DNA of 64,000 bases from Opisthorchis felineus (GCA_004794785.1 SJOL01008988.1:532963-596962), one strand, 5' to 3'. Shown: positions 42,601-57,600, numbered from the stretch's first letter. Program-made: numbers and translations. The notes: generated by a model from the letters alone, not told the origin.

Positions 42601-45600
42601 TGAGCGTGTTACCTCTACTCCACTAGCGTGCTCCGGATGCACTTGAGTTATTATACCTGGGCAGACGAACGTGTAGTTTGTTTGCCCAACTCCACAAAGG
42701 ACGACCCAGGTTGTGTCGGTCAATTGACTCCTTTGTCGGGACTTCTCCCTCAGGTAGCTTTATCGATTCTTGCAAACTGCTGAGCAGCTTTTGCCTAGTT
42801 TCAGGTGGTCGTGGGCAACCACAAGGATGCGCATTAATAAGTACTCTCACCAGAATAATTAATCCAGGACCGTTCAAACAACACTGAGTGCAAAATATTC
42901 ACTAATGGGCCCCAGTGCACGGTAGGTAGTTCCACGTGTGGTTTGCGCTAAGCCGGATGTGCACCCATCCGAAGCCGATGTAAATCCGAAGGAATTAGAA
43001 CCAAGGGTTGGCAGGTGAAGCCATATCCAATGGATAGTTCACAATTGCCAGGTGTGGACAGCTGAAAAGTCGATACACAAAACGGATGGGAAACGTGGTG
43101 TGATGGTAATGTGTTGAAATGTTGGTAGCTCGGATGAGTTTATTGGTTGTTGATCAGTGGCTGTTGATCTGTTCGCCGAGCTTGGCAATTGGTTTGCAAA
43201 CGTTTCGTCACCATACGAGGAGATTTCACCAGTGCATAGTTGGTTGGGTACTTCTTCCTTGCCTGCGTGCGTTTATATCGCATTTGAAGGCTATCTGTTA
43301 TCTTTTAACGTGATTGGCTACTTGGGGGTAACGATTTTCGTGAATCCATTGGTACGTTTGAGATCGTTGTTGCGTTGTGGTCTGCGTTCCTTTGTGTTGA
43401 TTGGTTATCCCAACGCCTTCTATTTTTAGTGGTTTGTTCTCTGGCCTTGATTGGCATTGCGTTGTGGTCTGACCTTCTCGAGCTTGATTGGTTGGTTGCA
43501 CCTCCCTATTTTCTCCATTTTAACGATTAGTGTCCCTGCTTCCGCCGGTTACTTTGGGGCTTTGGTTTAGTGGTTGGGCGTGGGTTGGTGTGGTGGTTCG
43601 CACAACGCTTGATATGCTCGTGCTAACCATTAGAGTGTGGTTTGTACCACAATGGTCACAGAGAATCACCTCTAGCTCCCTCGGGTCGTACAAATGGGAC
43701 AATCACCATTTAGGCATGCGCCCACAACCAATACGCCACTGGATTTACATGATCAACTACAACATGTGACCAACCTCCTCAGTATCTTGCCTTTTATTCG
43801 TGAAAAATTCTGTCTGCCAGAGCCACCACAAATTGTCCACAGTTGATCGTTGCTGACCAGCAGGTTTTCGTTCACACTGGTCACCTAAAAATACCGAAAT
43901 TTAGATCACGCGTTAATGATCGTCGCTGATGATTCCTACGTGGAGCAGATTTTTCTTCAAAGACTGCCATTTAGTGGCTACGTAGTGTGTCCACGCTATG
44001 GTGCTGTGAGTATCGTGCGTTCAGACGATTACCATTTCCCAGTGGACTGTCATTCTTTTTAGGATGTAACGGCCTCAACGTCCCCACTATCTGTAAAGAG
44101 GTTGGTCAGTTAAAACGTAGAAGACCACTGATAAGGTAGCACAACTTTAAGAGAAGCTCTAACGTTTTGAGCGCGATTGAGGATCCGACTGGAAAACCTC
44201 GTGGGAAGAGGTCCAAATAAAACCAACTTCCACACTCGCAACCTGCTGCCATAACGCTGTTGAAAACGAGTATATGACTCAAGTGACGATTGTTCCTGGC
44301 CTTGTGGGAGTTGCTCATGCGTGGGTGGGTGGTGGATCGAAAACAACTTCGGTTTTTCTACTCCCGATCTATTTTTAGTTCAAAAGATGAAATGATCGAA
44401 TAAGAAATAGTTGTTTTCGGTTAATCGGCAGACAATCCGTGGACGGAAACTCAAGGTGTTCGTATCATTTCGTCGTGGTTATCCCTCACCTTTTTGTTCG
44501 ACTGTATGCCTCTTGAAAAACTACGACAGTTGGCTAACGTTCGGTCATATAGCCTTCACGGGCTCGAGACTACTGAGGCGCGAAATTGCTGACCAGAATG
44601 ACCGTGGTTCGAACCCGACCTCTGCATCTCCACGGTTCCTGTCTAGGCAACCTGGCAGTACTTCAGCCCTCGTGTTTTCTCCGGGTGGCATGGCAGCTAT
44701 GCACCGAAAGGATGTTACAGCTGAACGCTCACTATTTATTGACTGTTATAACTTTCGCGTGGTGTACCACCAGTAAGGTGCGATGTGTCGTAATTTTATT
44801 GAGAATCGCCACGAATCGGACCAAACAACAAGTACCTTCATTAGAAATTGAATAGCTTTAGTGATATTGTCTGCAATGGTATGTAGTACCTGTTGCACTG
44901 GTCAGTTTAATGTTCGATCGACAAGAGAACCGCATGCAACCGTGCCTGATTTCTGTCTTCTTCAACTGCATTATTGACCTTGTTTTTCGTCCTTTCTCGT
45001 TAGTGTCCACCCTCTCCCGCCGTTATTTTTAATCTAGCTATATCCTCCTTCGCCTGTTTCTCAAATGGAACTGGCGCCGCTTGGTCATCCTACGCAAACG
45101 GGATCACTTCTTCAACGCGCGTCTTTTCCAGGCCAAGAATATCGAGATAATCGATATGCAATTGGAAGAGCAGCAACTGACCTATAAGAAGGCTCGACAC
45201 GTATGTTTCCTTTCCCTTGAGTTTGTCATGTGATCGTTTGTGTCCAAGATATTCCAATTCTGACCGCTCAATCTGTAGGCCTTGCTCTTTTCTATAAAGC
45301 TACATCATCCTTTTTATAAAACCCGCATAACAAGATCACCATCAGTCCATCTCCTACGGTCTCGAGACGCGACGAGATCCTGCGTCAAAACTAACTACTT
45401 ACAAAAAGCCAGTAGTTTCCCATGAAACCGGTCGCAATCATTCAGCTCACGGCTTTAGGATGTGTGCTCCAGTTCGTCGCCACATTCTGTGATTGCGTGT
45501 GTATGTGATGACTCATCAGGTACTCACACTCAATGGTTGTCAAAGTAGCTCTCATTCACTGAAGCTAAACATCATGTTATGTCGTACAGAGTCGTGGATT

Positions 45601-48600
45601 TCCAGGATATTTTGGTGTTGGCTGGTGTCGTTTCTTCGGCTACCCACCGTTATATTTTTCTCACTGAATTGCCTAATGTGGCTGCCCTTGATTTTTCTCC
45701 ATGTATTCTGTTTCAGTCTTTGGAAAATTTGAAGAAGTTGAATAGTCGCATTTTCGTCGTGGAATACGAGGCCGTCGGGACCTACCGCGTTCTGTGTGCT
45801 GCCTACCACCTAGGCATGCACTTCGATGCCGGATACGTTTGGTTCCTGAACCCCTGGCTTAGTGATGGTTGGTGGCAACATGAGAGTCTCTCCGGAATAA
45901 AAGAATGTACTCATCAGCAAATAGCCAATATCAGCTCATTCACCTTCTCCGTCGGGCATCAGTGGATGATTCCTGACTTGTATTTCTCCGAAGATGAGTC
46001 ATTTGTCTCACCGCTATCGTCATCATTGTCGTCTAATCATTCTGCTGACCGAAATGACCTCCTGTTCCACAACAAAACCTCGTCTCCACTTCACGTTGGA
46101 AACACAAAACGGCAAAATCCTGGGGCTGCAAAACAACGTCCGAAGCGCCAGGCTGTAGGTGATCGGAGTCGCATTTCTGCTGCTTTGAGGAACTCTTCGC
46201 ATAGCTACAATCTCTTCGATGACAGCAACCAATCTAAATGGTACCAGGCCTATACGACCGATGCGGTGATTGCGCTCGGTGTTGCAGTGGTAAATCTCTT
46301 AAAGAGTAACCCATGGGCGCTGTTCGAATTAGATCGGCCTCAGATTGCTGAGACCCTGCGTGACTTGGTGTCACAGACAAACTCTGCTCCCTTCGGTCTG
46401 TTCAAAACGTACTTCATCTCTTCACTCTTCCGCAGTCCACTCGGACTGCATTTCAACTCTTTAAATGAGCGTGTGGCTAGCCACTGGGTGGTAAAACAAA
46501 CACGGGGCAACACAACTGTGCCCGTGTTTTGGTGGAGCGTCATCCAGAAGCAACCACAACAACCAGTGGTGAGCGCAGCTCATCATAATCAGTCAACCAG
46601 CCAGACTACTGACTCGAAGACGAACAGTACAGTTGATGGAGAGGTGAGTGACCAAAACAAGACGAATGTTGAGATCCAAGATCTACTCGACGCGTTCGCC
46701 TCATTCGAACGCCATACTTCAATGAATATTGCTGACAAGGTTGATTGGAGTCGAAACGGAGGACCTCCACCTGATGGGTCTCAGGTCGCAGATACCTGTG
46801 CTTTCCCATTTCTAAGCAACACACTAAGGATGGGGTGTACCGGGGCAACGGTGTTCGTCGCTGTCTCCATCACCCTGGTCTGCCTGATCCCCGTTATTCT
46901 GGCCAGTTTGCATTATCGAAGAAAGTTGCGCGAGGCGGAGCGGCTTACAAGAAAGCCGTTCGAGGAATTGTGTGAAGAGTTGGCCGATCTAGATGTAAGT
47001 GCTTATAGAGATTCCTGGTTAGGTGTCTGTTTTTTAGCCCATATTTGGTTACTTTTAACTTGCAGGGAATCAAGGCAGTCACTCCCGCCCTACAACCCGA
47101 CAACACAGAAATATTCCCCCTGTTCGTGAAAAGACCACCATTTGGTGGTGGTAGTCTCTCGAATCGAAATGGTGACATCTTCTGGTTTTCCAAACAGCCG
47201 CTTTAGTCTCAAAGAAGAGCTACCACGCTGTGGCTCACTAGACCTCTGACATCAGACTGAACCGTTCAGTCGCGTCAACTAGTCGATATTATCACCACTG
47301 CTGACTGTCCTGACTGGAAATGAATTGGCTTGGCCGCAAGTTCGACCTGGGTTACGCGAATAGCATCGTTCACATTTGTTGCAGTTCTTGGTGAAGGCAA
47401 GGAGGTTGTAACCTAGAGCGAAGCAATGATATTTATGGAATTGCAAGCAGTTTTCGTTTTTCGTTGTTATACTGAATAGGATTTTCTTGGTAAATGTATA
47501 CTTTGGTGATGCTTCTCCCACTTGGGCTGGGTGGTACAATGATAGCCCACGATGACGGCCAAATTGTATGCACTTGGTCACGGATGTGTGTTAATTTCCG
47601 GGAGGATTCATTCTGTGTAAAACAAATAACCCAATTACACACACACCCACACGAATGTTGCCTGAGACACCCGGCGGTAGCAAATATGATTGCCCTTTCA
47701 GAAGTCCCCTCTTCGAAGTATCCTTCAGAGGTGTTCTCCCGATAGCAAAGAATCATACTCATATTAGCTGATTCTATATCCATGTTGTTGTTCCAGATTG
47801 CAATGGAGGCAATCGTGCTCAACCGCCATATTGGCCAGGGCGCGTTCGGTTTGGTTTTCGGCGGTGAGGTCAAAACTAACGGGACCTGGGAGGCTGTCGC
47901 GGTCAAAGTGCTCAACGAGAAGGCTACCTACGAGGGGAAAATCGACTTTCTGTCCGAGGCCAAACTGATGCGCTCTTTGGAACACCGCAACGTCGTGCGG
48001 CTCATCGGGATCTCATTGAATTTGAAAAACACTATTTATTTGATCATGGAGCTAATGCTGCTGGGTGATTTGAAGACATATCTGCTATCTCGACGTATCC
48101 TAGCTCAACGGTAGGTTTTTTAACAGAATTTCCTGGTTGGCTTGGGCGTTTCACTGTTATATTGAGTGCAAGAGTAACCAGTGCATTTATCTTATTCGGT
48201 CACGGGAATCGATTTCTCAATCGACGGGGTGTTACTGTGAGGAGTTAATGGATAAGTGTGACCCTCCCCCTGTTTGGCTGGAGATCCTATCGAAAGTGGC
48301 CTCCATTACGTTTAGATCGCATTGCTGTCCTCTGTGTTTGGAGGCTTAGCTTGAGATCAATTTTACGATCTCCCTTTTGGTGATGGTCTTGAGAAAAGTA
48401 CCCGCAGCGGGAATACAATGGGGAATATTCCTTCTAGGTTACCTGCTCTTGAGAAACCTACCCTTGACTGAATGACTGTTATGCATCGAAAGTGTAACAC
48501 AGGTGAACGATTTGGTGCAGTCTGCTGCTTTCTACGAGATGTCACTCACCATCTGTTTGGTTCTCATGTCTTTCTCCAGGTCCCCCGACCACGAAGATAT

Positions 48601-51600
48601 TCGTCCCAGCACGCTGACGAACATGAGCATCGACATCGCGCAAGGGGTCCAGTATTTGCATAGCAAGAACCTCATTCACCGGGATATCGCCTGTCGTAAT
48701 TGTCTGGTCGCATCGGATCACGTTGTCAAGATTGGCGATTTTGGGCTTACACGTGAGAGGACTACCAACCGACCCGATGGATATTATCGTTTCACCAGAA
48801 ATTGTGAGTTGCTCGTCGGATTTTCCGTCTATTATCTTAGTAAAGCTATGGACCCTAGGTTGAAAATCTGAAAAGAACTGTTCGGATACCCCAATGAATT
48901 CGCTCGGCCTATTGATCTCGAGACAGTTCAGCGGTTAAGGCAGGTGAGGCTACTGACCAGATGGTCCGTGGTTTGAACCCAACTCTGGCTCTCATCGCTC
49001 TTGTCTAGGTTTGTACAACCTAGCTGTATCTCAATCCTCGAGATGCATTGAAATGGTGCTGTAGCTGGATGATTCGGTTTCAACCCACCACTCAAAGCTT
49101 CTTCATCACACTTAACAGTGAAGGATTTCTAATAAACAGGTCCGAATTAGACAAACTGTTGCCTTGTCCAACTCATTTTGCTTGACTATCATCCGATGAT
49201 TATAGTCTACGATGCTCAAGATAGCTCAGAAAGTTGAGGTGCGAACTTACTGACCGGAAGGTCCGCGGTTCAAACCCAACCTCTGCATCTCGACTGCTAC
49301 TGTCTTGAGCAACTTGATAACATCTTAGCCCTCGTGTTTCCTTCGGGTTACATGGAAGCTATGCACCGGAAGGCTTTTACAACTGAACGATTCGATACCT
49401 TCAATTTAGGTTCGAAGCATTCTGCGAGCTTCAACTAAACCATGTACTGCACCTGTTGTCATTCTGGCGATGCATTTCACTAGACGTCTTTTACCGTTGT
49501 TCGACGTTACTATGAACCTGATCAGTGTAAACAGTTCCCCTCTCCTACCAATAGTGTGTAGTTTCTATTATGGTACTACATATAAAGTTGATGAAAATCC
49601 CTGATCGGTCCACTACAGGTTTCGCTCTTCTTGAGGTTCTTCAGGTAGGCCTGGTTTCCAAAATTTCGTCAACTTTATTTCGTACTTCAACGCCAAATTG
49701 GATGTATATGTAGACAAACACTCATGCGGATGATGTCAACGAGAAACCCAAATGACTTTTGACCGATTCTCTGGTTTGTAGTTAAGTTTGGTTTGGTGAA
49801 GTTTCCCTGTGCTTATTTCCAAATGAGCGTTTTTCTGCACGTTTATACAGTTCTGTGCAGTCCATTTCTCTCAAGAGAATCCGCGTTCACATCACTCTTG
49901 TTTGAACAGTCCTCTAGTCCTGTCCTAGAACAAGTATTCTGGTAACTCCACACCAAAAAGGAGGTTTCGCCCTCTTTGGAGCTCATCAGCATGCCTTGGT
50001 CGTGTTATAGATTGAACTCCGGGCATTTGACATGTGATGCGAGCGTGTTACCACTACTCCACCAACGCACGCTGGACATTTTCACGTTTGAGCAGGTGAA
50101 CGTGTTCACGATTGTGTTACCAAGAGACTCTTTCTTCCTAAGGGAACATTGATTTCCTACGTTGGCCTCGGTACAATCATTCTAGCTAATGTTATCGGTA
50201 ACGCCAACTCATGACTCATGTTTGTCTCCTCAGTCGAGGGGACCAGGATAACCAGCTATCACGTCGATTGGCCAGCTGTTTGGCGAGCCATCTACGTGGC
50301 CTATTTGGCCGTAATATCGAACACTCAGTGTGGGATGTTTTAACCCGTTACAAAGACTGTAAAATGACCTTGTAGAGAGTTTGACTATTTAGATCCCGAC
50401 TACAGTAGTGGCATAAACACTCGGACCCAGTACACACTCCCTACAGATTCTTTGCATTTCAGTACACTCGAGTGAGTGACACGACAAACCCACGACCGGT
50501 ATAGAAGTCGCGGGTTCTTAACTGAAAGAACCATGTTTGCAGGTCATTTCCGACATTTCAGTTACCCATGTATAGGCTTGGATGACGTTGAAACCCCTCC
50601 GTTTTCGTGAATAGTGCTGGTTCTGGCATAGCTACCTACCGAGAGAATTCACTCAGTGTATGAGGCTGGCATGTTGCTCTGAATGAGACTTTTCTTGCTT
50701 TCCTTCCCTATTTCTGTTATCTATTCTTTCAGGTGAATTGCCCATACGGTGGATGTCTCCAGAAGCCGTGCAATACGGCATGTTCAGCGTACAGTCCGAC
50801 ATCTGGTCGTATGGGATAACACTGTACGAGATTGTCACTTTCGGTGTCTTCCCCTACAGTGACATGTGTGATGTCGAGGTGGTAGAGCGGATCAAACGAA
50901 TGGAGTTCAGTATTTCGGATTTCCTGCCAGCAAGTGCCAGAAACACCGTTGTGTAAGTTTCGCCTGCACCCATCTCTTTACCAGGTTGTCCGTTGGCTCG
51001 ACTACCTGAGGGCGCATGTCTGTCTATGTAGTTAGCACTGAACTAGGTGAGGTCAAAACGCCGGACCTCAATTTTCCTTACTTGTGGATGATGTGCCCAC
51101 TTTCAGAAAGCCTCGTTTCCACAAGGCCCTTCGCACTTGTCGGGAGCAGGTCGCGTCGAATGGGTCATTGTCTAATGTTACACGCTGTTGATCTGATGAC
51201 ATCAACGTTACCGGTGGTCACATTTGTACAGTTGGTGACTTTCCGACGGACTGCCTTCTCTTTAGGTGGGGATGGGGCTTTGAATCCAGATTTCTCCCTG
51301 AATATGAAGCTACTCTGTACTCATCAGCTGTGAACCGTTGTGCAGCTGTTTCATTCTTATCGACGGTTGTCAGCAGTGCCAATCACCCTGAGCTTGAACT
51401 TGAAACCTTTCGAAGAGAACTTTGAACGTCGCATAGTTCAGCCACGGTGATTGATCTGCAGCTCGACTGGCTTGCATCTAGACAGGATGTATAGTCACTC
51501 AGTGTCTCTTAAAAGCAATGACGAAACCAGATAGAAGATTAAATGCGGCACTCGTTTGCACGCATTCTTGATGTGAGACCCGAATGGTTCTCTCTTTTCG

Positions 51601-54600
51601 GATTGTGGTCACTGCAGTGCACAGCGCAAACACGTGTCAGACCTCAGTTGGTGGTTCACTTTTTAAGAAATCATAGTTTTTCCTTGCCATAGATCCTAAT
51701 GTCCCAAAAATGACCACGAAGGTTAGAATGACGGAGACTTTTACTGCCATCGGTTTCACATTTTCGGGAGAGCGATCAACCAGAAAACGGTGCGTTGCAG
51801 TTCTGTTAGAAACCAAAATGACGCTTTTCTACACCTTAGAAGCGTGGATATACTGATGCGCCGGTAACGTTGATGATGCCTATTCCTAGTAAACAACATT
51901 TGCCTTCATATGGAAACGGTGAAGCTACAGCCTTCAAGGCACAAAGCGAATCCTCTCAACACCCCGTTACAGATTCCCATTCAGGATACAACGCTCTTGT
52001 GGCGCATCAATTGTATGGTTTATTATGCCGACGAAAACATGTTAATAATCGACGTTGGTTGTTTCCCCCATCCATAAACTTTAACTTACTCGCCAGTGTT
52101 TCTCTGTTCCGCCCAACTAGTTGGAACCTCATACGGCTTTGTTGTCAACATCAGTTTGGTGATCGACCTTCGTCGATGGATCAGGTGTTACAGGTACTGT
52201 ACGATTATCCAGAATGCGTTCGTCCGTTCCTCACAGATGAGCCACCTAAACCCACCCTCGTCACGGACCAAACGCCCCTGGTGAGTCCACATATAACCAC
52301 TACCGTCGATTGTTGACGATTGTCAGTATGACCCGTTGAAATAGAAGCCAACTGGTTGGGTAAGAATTTGTCTGAGGGCATCACACCGGACTTTGACCAG
52401 CTAGAATGTTGCTTCGTACTCGATAGGATTGACTAAAAATCGGAATGAGACAAAGCTAATAAAGCTAAGTAACTCATGACCATCTAGAGGTTCCTCACGT
52501 ATGGTTCTACCAGTAAGCACATTCTAATTTGTTTACATGAACCAACTGAGTCCGCCAATGAACTCAAATTTCGTTCGCCTGGTACTACTCCCTTAGTTTG
52601 GCTCACAATGTAAATCATGTAGTTCGATTATGTACACGGGCGAACTGCTTTTTTATGGGAAATCACAAGGTGAGTCGAGGCCCGTATCTCGGGTAGCGTA
52701 AAGTTCATATACTTTTCTACAGTGATGACAGCTGTAACACCCTTTCGGTGCCTAGCTGCCATGCCACCCGAAAGAAGCACGAGGGCTGAGATACTGACAG
52801 ATTGCCCAAGCCTAGATAGGAGCGTTCGAGACGCTATGGCTGGGTTCGACCTCCTGACCTTCCGGTCAGTAAGTTCGTGCCTTAACCGCTAAGCTATCTC
52901 GAGTTCATTTTGCTACTCGACGGAGCGATTCAAAAGTAACGGACTCAGCAGGGCTTACGGAAAATTTTTTCTCTAATTTTAATTGTGCTATGTACGCACG
53001 ACGTTTGCCCTCAAAAATGATGCTTGCATGTGTTCGAATCCCACCAAAATCTGAGTCCGCTTTGGCTATCTCTGTTACCTTTCTTCAATTGACGCGAATA
53101 ACAGCTTTTTTTAGGCTGAACATACCCGTGGAAGTCATGAGAACAGCAAAGGTAGCGAACAAACCTTGTTTTCTGTGATTGTTCCTTTTGGCTAATACAT
53201 GGTAAATTTATAAGGTACCAGAAACAAACAAACAAAAAAGTTTAAAATCGGGGGGTTAGACTGTTTAATGGACCCCGAGGATATAATATTTTAATAAAAT
53301 TAATCTTGTCGAATCCGTTCTTCTGGTATAAACATTTCAGTTTTAACGTAGGAAAAATTGTGTCAGTTTTCCATTATTCAACCACCTATAGTTGTGGAGA
53401 ATATGGGAAGCGTGTGCTTCAAGCCTTTTGGGTGGTTTCAGTTCGAGAGAATTATAAGCTGGAGCCATGTCTGAATGGTTGAATGAGACCCCGAACAACC
53501 TTGGTGGCGAATAGACCTGTTGATTCCGACACATCACTAGTTAGTGGACAAGGGTGATGAGATTTGATAATTGCAAATTGAAAGTTCATCCTGTGGGTGA
53601 AGCTGATCCCTGCTAAAAAGCCTAGAGTCACTCTATAGCTGTTTCATTCTGAATGGGGATCACCAGCAACGGTTTTCTATGATGTCTCAAACCCGGTTTG
53701 AATGCCTAACCGTTCACTAACGAGCGGCTGGTCAGTAGTGGAATTCACTCGCACTTAGGTAGGGTATAGCGCCGCTCCTCGTTCAATCATGGTATCCACA
53801 TCACACTTGGTTACGCGTGTTGCTATTCTCCCTCTGGGCTACTCATAAATTGTTGATAGTGTGTTGGGGGAATTTGAGAGTTTTCAATGGGATTTCGTTC
53901 TGTAAGTTTCGTGAGATGCCCCCTGTTGATGATTCCCAATAAGGATGAAACAGTTGTACAGCGATTCTCAGCTTTTCAACATAGTGGGGCAATGTCTCCA
54001 CTGAAACCTCCTGGTTGTGTTTGGGTTGTACAAACGTCCTCCAGGGCAGGTGTACATATCATGCTCATCAGAGACAGTAACATCAGTGTTGACACTGATG
54101 ATATACTGCCGTACGACCACAAATTTTATTTAATTATGTTTAAATCCCCAAAATGAAAAAAAACGAGAAGAGTAGATGAAAGAGGGACCTGGTGCTCGCC
54201 CACCGAAAGCATTCTGATGTACCTACACCGCCAATAGCTCAATCGGGCAATCTGGAAAGAAACTGGCAGTACAAGTGCCACCGACACCGGTTAACCGCCA
54301 TTTCTTGCAATGTCTCCGGTATCACGGAGACCCCATCCTGGAGGGCGGACGGTACCAACAATGCCCATACCTTCTTCCAAAACGCATACTGTCCACCTCG
54401 CAGTTTGCGGCATTCTGAAGGAGTCCAGTAGACAATGTTTCGGCAAGCATAACATTGTCGAGCCACCGAAATTGATGTATTGATCATGTACTGCCTGATC
54501 GACACCACACCTGCAGAAAGCCTACGGTGCTTGGCCTGTGCGTACGCATGGCTTCGTTATTCAAGGGTCACCAGTCTGCACAACCTACTCTGAACAGAAT

Positions 54601-57600
54601 GTCCATTGTTTCAGCATGCATTCCACACCTTCAAAGTGTGTAAATGTGCTCCTTTCTTGTTCTTCACAATTTAGGGTCTCCTTTCTCCAGTTTGAGTAGT
54701 CGGCGCGCGCTTTCATCGTAATATTTCTTCCCAGCTGGCCTACTTGCCTGCAGTCACTGTGTAACGTATGCGTTATCCGATGAACTACAGAAGGGGGTTC
54801 TCCATTTTTGAATAGTACTGTACCCGTGCCCAATTCAGAGTGGCGCAATCAGAGGGGTCGCCAAACTTTCAATTGGAAGAGGGGTATGAAAGAGATTACG
54901 AAAAGTCCGGGGTTCTGTCGGTGCAACTCGCCTTCCAGGATGGGAACCGCCTGATCCTCAGTGCGCTTATATGATCCATATGCGCTTATATATGGTTGCT
55001 AGTCGCTGTCAATGGCGTTCTTGTTGTCCAAATTGCCCGAATGGGCTTCTGGAGGTGTAGGCATCTCGGAATGAGTGTGTTAGGCTAGCACTTTTATTCT
55101 TTTCTTCACAATAAGGCTTTCAAATGAATCATCGTTGTACGGCAGCGAAGCATCAGTTTCGAACACTGATATCATGATGTTAATGTTGATGATGAGTACC
55201 GCACTCGTTCTGACTAAACATTCTTTGGGCCCAGCTGTGTCCGATGTTTTTCTTTAGGATGCTTGGTTGCTTCGTTAGCGTGAATCACGGATCTTGTTCT
55301 GATTTGCCAGCAGGGTCATTGTGTGCTTTCTTATCCCTTGATTCTCTTGTGATGCGGGCTGCTGGTACGATTTTCAAATCCCCACTGTCTACTAAAGTTT
55401 TTGGAAACTCTTCACTTGTAAACTGCGGCTACTGCGGTACAATGATTTCGGGGGGTGGATACCGCGCCTAGCAAACTGCTAGCGCATCCGCTTGACGGCG
55501 GCTCTAGTTCTTGTATTGATCTACAATAATAATGCATTGCTTCTTGATGTGTACAGACAAATCTACTGCCCCGTTGGCGAGGGCCGAGCTGGTGTCTCTC
55601 ATCTGTGCTTCCCACTGTTTTCGATCGTCTGCTCGATGTAATTCACACCACACTATTCACTCTCATTTGACTTGTCATACCTGGCCAGAAAAGTATTCCC
55701 CCGGGCGTTGTGGACGCCACTGTTAATACCAGCTACCAACACCACTCTCATTAGGTTTCACCTCAGTTTCTCTGGTGTCACGATACATTTGCCGTTTCCT
55801 CCAACTCGACTGGCTAATTCGAAATACGAAAAGAATCTTGCGTCTTAATTGCAACAGGCAGTATACCCCTAGTTGCCCACTACTCCAGTTCTTACATTCC
55901 TCTACACCGCAGCACGTGTTCATCAGCGCGGTGCGCTGTTTATTGGAGTGCAGCAGTCTGGCTTGTGTGCTCAGAAGGTTCTGACTCGCAGCGTGTGTTC
56001 ACCTCCTTTGGCGGAAACTCTACTCGTTTAATCTCCTTGTTACTATGCCGTTTCGATTTATTACGTGGCGACTGACGAGAGCGATGGGAGTGCTAAGGAT
56101 AATCATCTCCCTCAGTGCTGTCATCCAGTTGCTCGATGCAACGAAGATGTCGCTCCATGCAATCAAAATGAGGTTCGCAATGACGATACTTCATCAACTA
56201 GTCTTTGGTTGGTCATCTCGTTGCCGAGCCTCAGCTAACCTATTCATTCTATTTCTTTTTGTTCAGGTTCAACCTGTACTTGACGGTACCACAGTCCGGG
56301 CTCCTCCTATCTCCGGCTACTCAGTGAATGACAGTTGTGTGAGTGATATGGGGCTGGGTGCTGGCTTTCGCAACCTTCGTTGTTCGTCTGCGACTGACTT
56401 TCATCCACTTCAGAGCAGCTTATCACTACAATTCGGGGATCAGCTGGAAGAGAACGCTCAGCGTGTTGTTGACACTGGAGTGCGCTATTATTATCCTCAC
56501 AGAAGCCGCCTAAGTCATTCCTCACTTCACAATCTGAGCAGTGGAGGAGCTGGGGATTGTCTCAAGACGTGCTCAAATCACAGTGTCGTGGTATCTTCAG
56601 CTTGTATCGGTGAACACAATCATGGGAACTTGTCCAGTTCGGCATCTTCCGGATCGTCATCATCGTCTCAATGCCCTGGTTTCTTTCTCCCACCCTCTGT
56701 ACCGCAATCTCCACAGCAAGAGGCTCACAAACCGCTTCTTTTGACCACCACTGCCAATAGCTTTCGTGAGAGGACTGATGCCAAGATGTGCAGCAACACT
56801 AGGCGGCGTTCTCCATCTTTGAACCAGTCACCGACGCTAGAAGGTCGCGCTGAGTCATTGAAGTAAGTTGCTATTTTTCATCCCTTCTCTGTTCGGAGGT
56901 TTTTCCCCACACTGATCGGTTTTGGGCCTTCGCTATGAGAATCAAAGAACTTTCAGTACTTCGATCCCATATTTTGATACATATTTTATCGGTAACTATT
57001 TAAATATTCGACTATTTAGGCAACTTTCAGTGTGTCGTATCCACAAAATGCGTAACCATGCTGCCACGAGCACCTGATCTGCAGTGTGATTACCTCTGTG
57101 GCGTTAACCAACCGTTCGTGATCGAACGATTAGGTGCTCAAACTACTAACTGGGGGGTCGCGGCTTCGGGAGCTCCAGGAGTTTCGTGATGTGCGCACGG
57201 TTAATCATTCCCAACAAGGATACAATGGCTGTGCGGTGCTTCTCGGCTTTTCAGCATAGATTGGCTTCACGTACAGGACGAAATCGCCCATAGAGTATTT
57301 GACCATCCGTCTCCAAACTGCAGCTGTCACCCATGAATTCGTAACCAGTTGATCAAGAGCCGCCATTATCATCATCATCAGAAACAGCAACATTAGTGTT
57401 GACACTGATGCTTCATCGCTGTACAACCACAAAGTTTATCTATTATATTTGAAGCCTTAGAATGAGTGGATGATGGATGGGACTTGGTGCTGACTTATCG
57501 CCACCATTCTGACGTGCCCACACCCCCAAGCCCTAAATCAGACAACCTGGAAAGAAACGGACAACACGAACGCTACTGATATCGATCAGCAGCCATTTCT

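Noticed and set aside
45579..47129. A 516-codon uninterrupted ORF taken as a complete gene
   Set aside because: Its first 46 codons lie upstream of a strong acceptor and do not resemble a VFT; its last codons pass a strong donor into intron 8. Only 45717-46994 is coding.
47172..47197. 26-nt micro-intron (GTGACA...AACAG) repairing exon 9
   Set aside because: Removal leads into the third frame, which stops soon, not into the frame with FSLKEEL.
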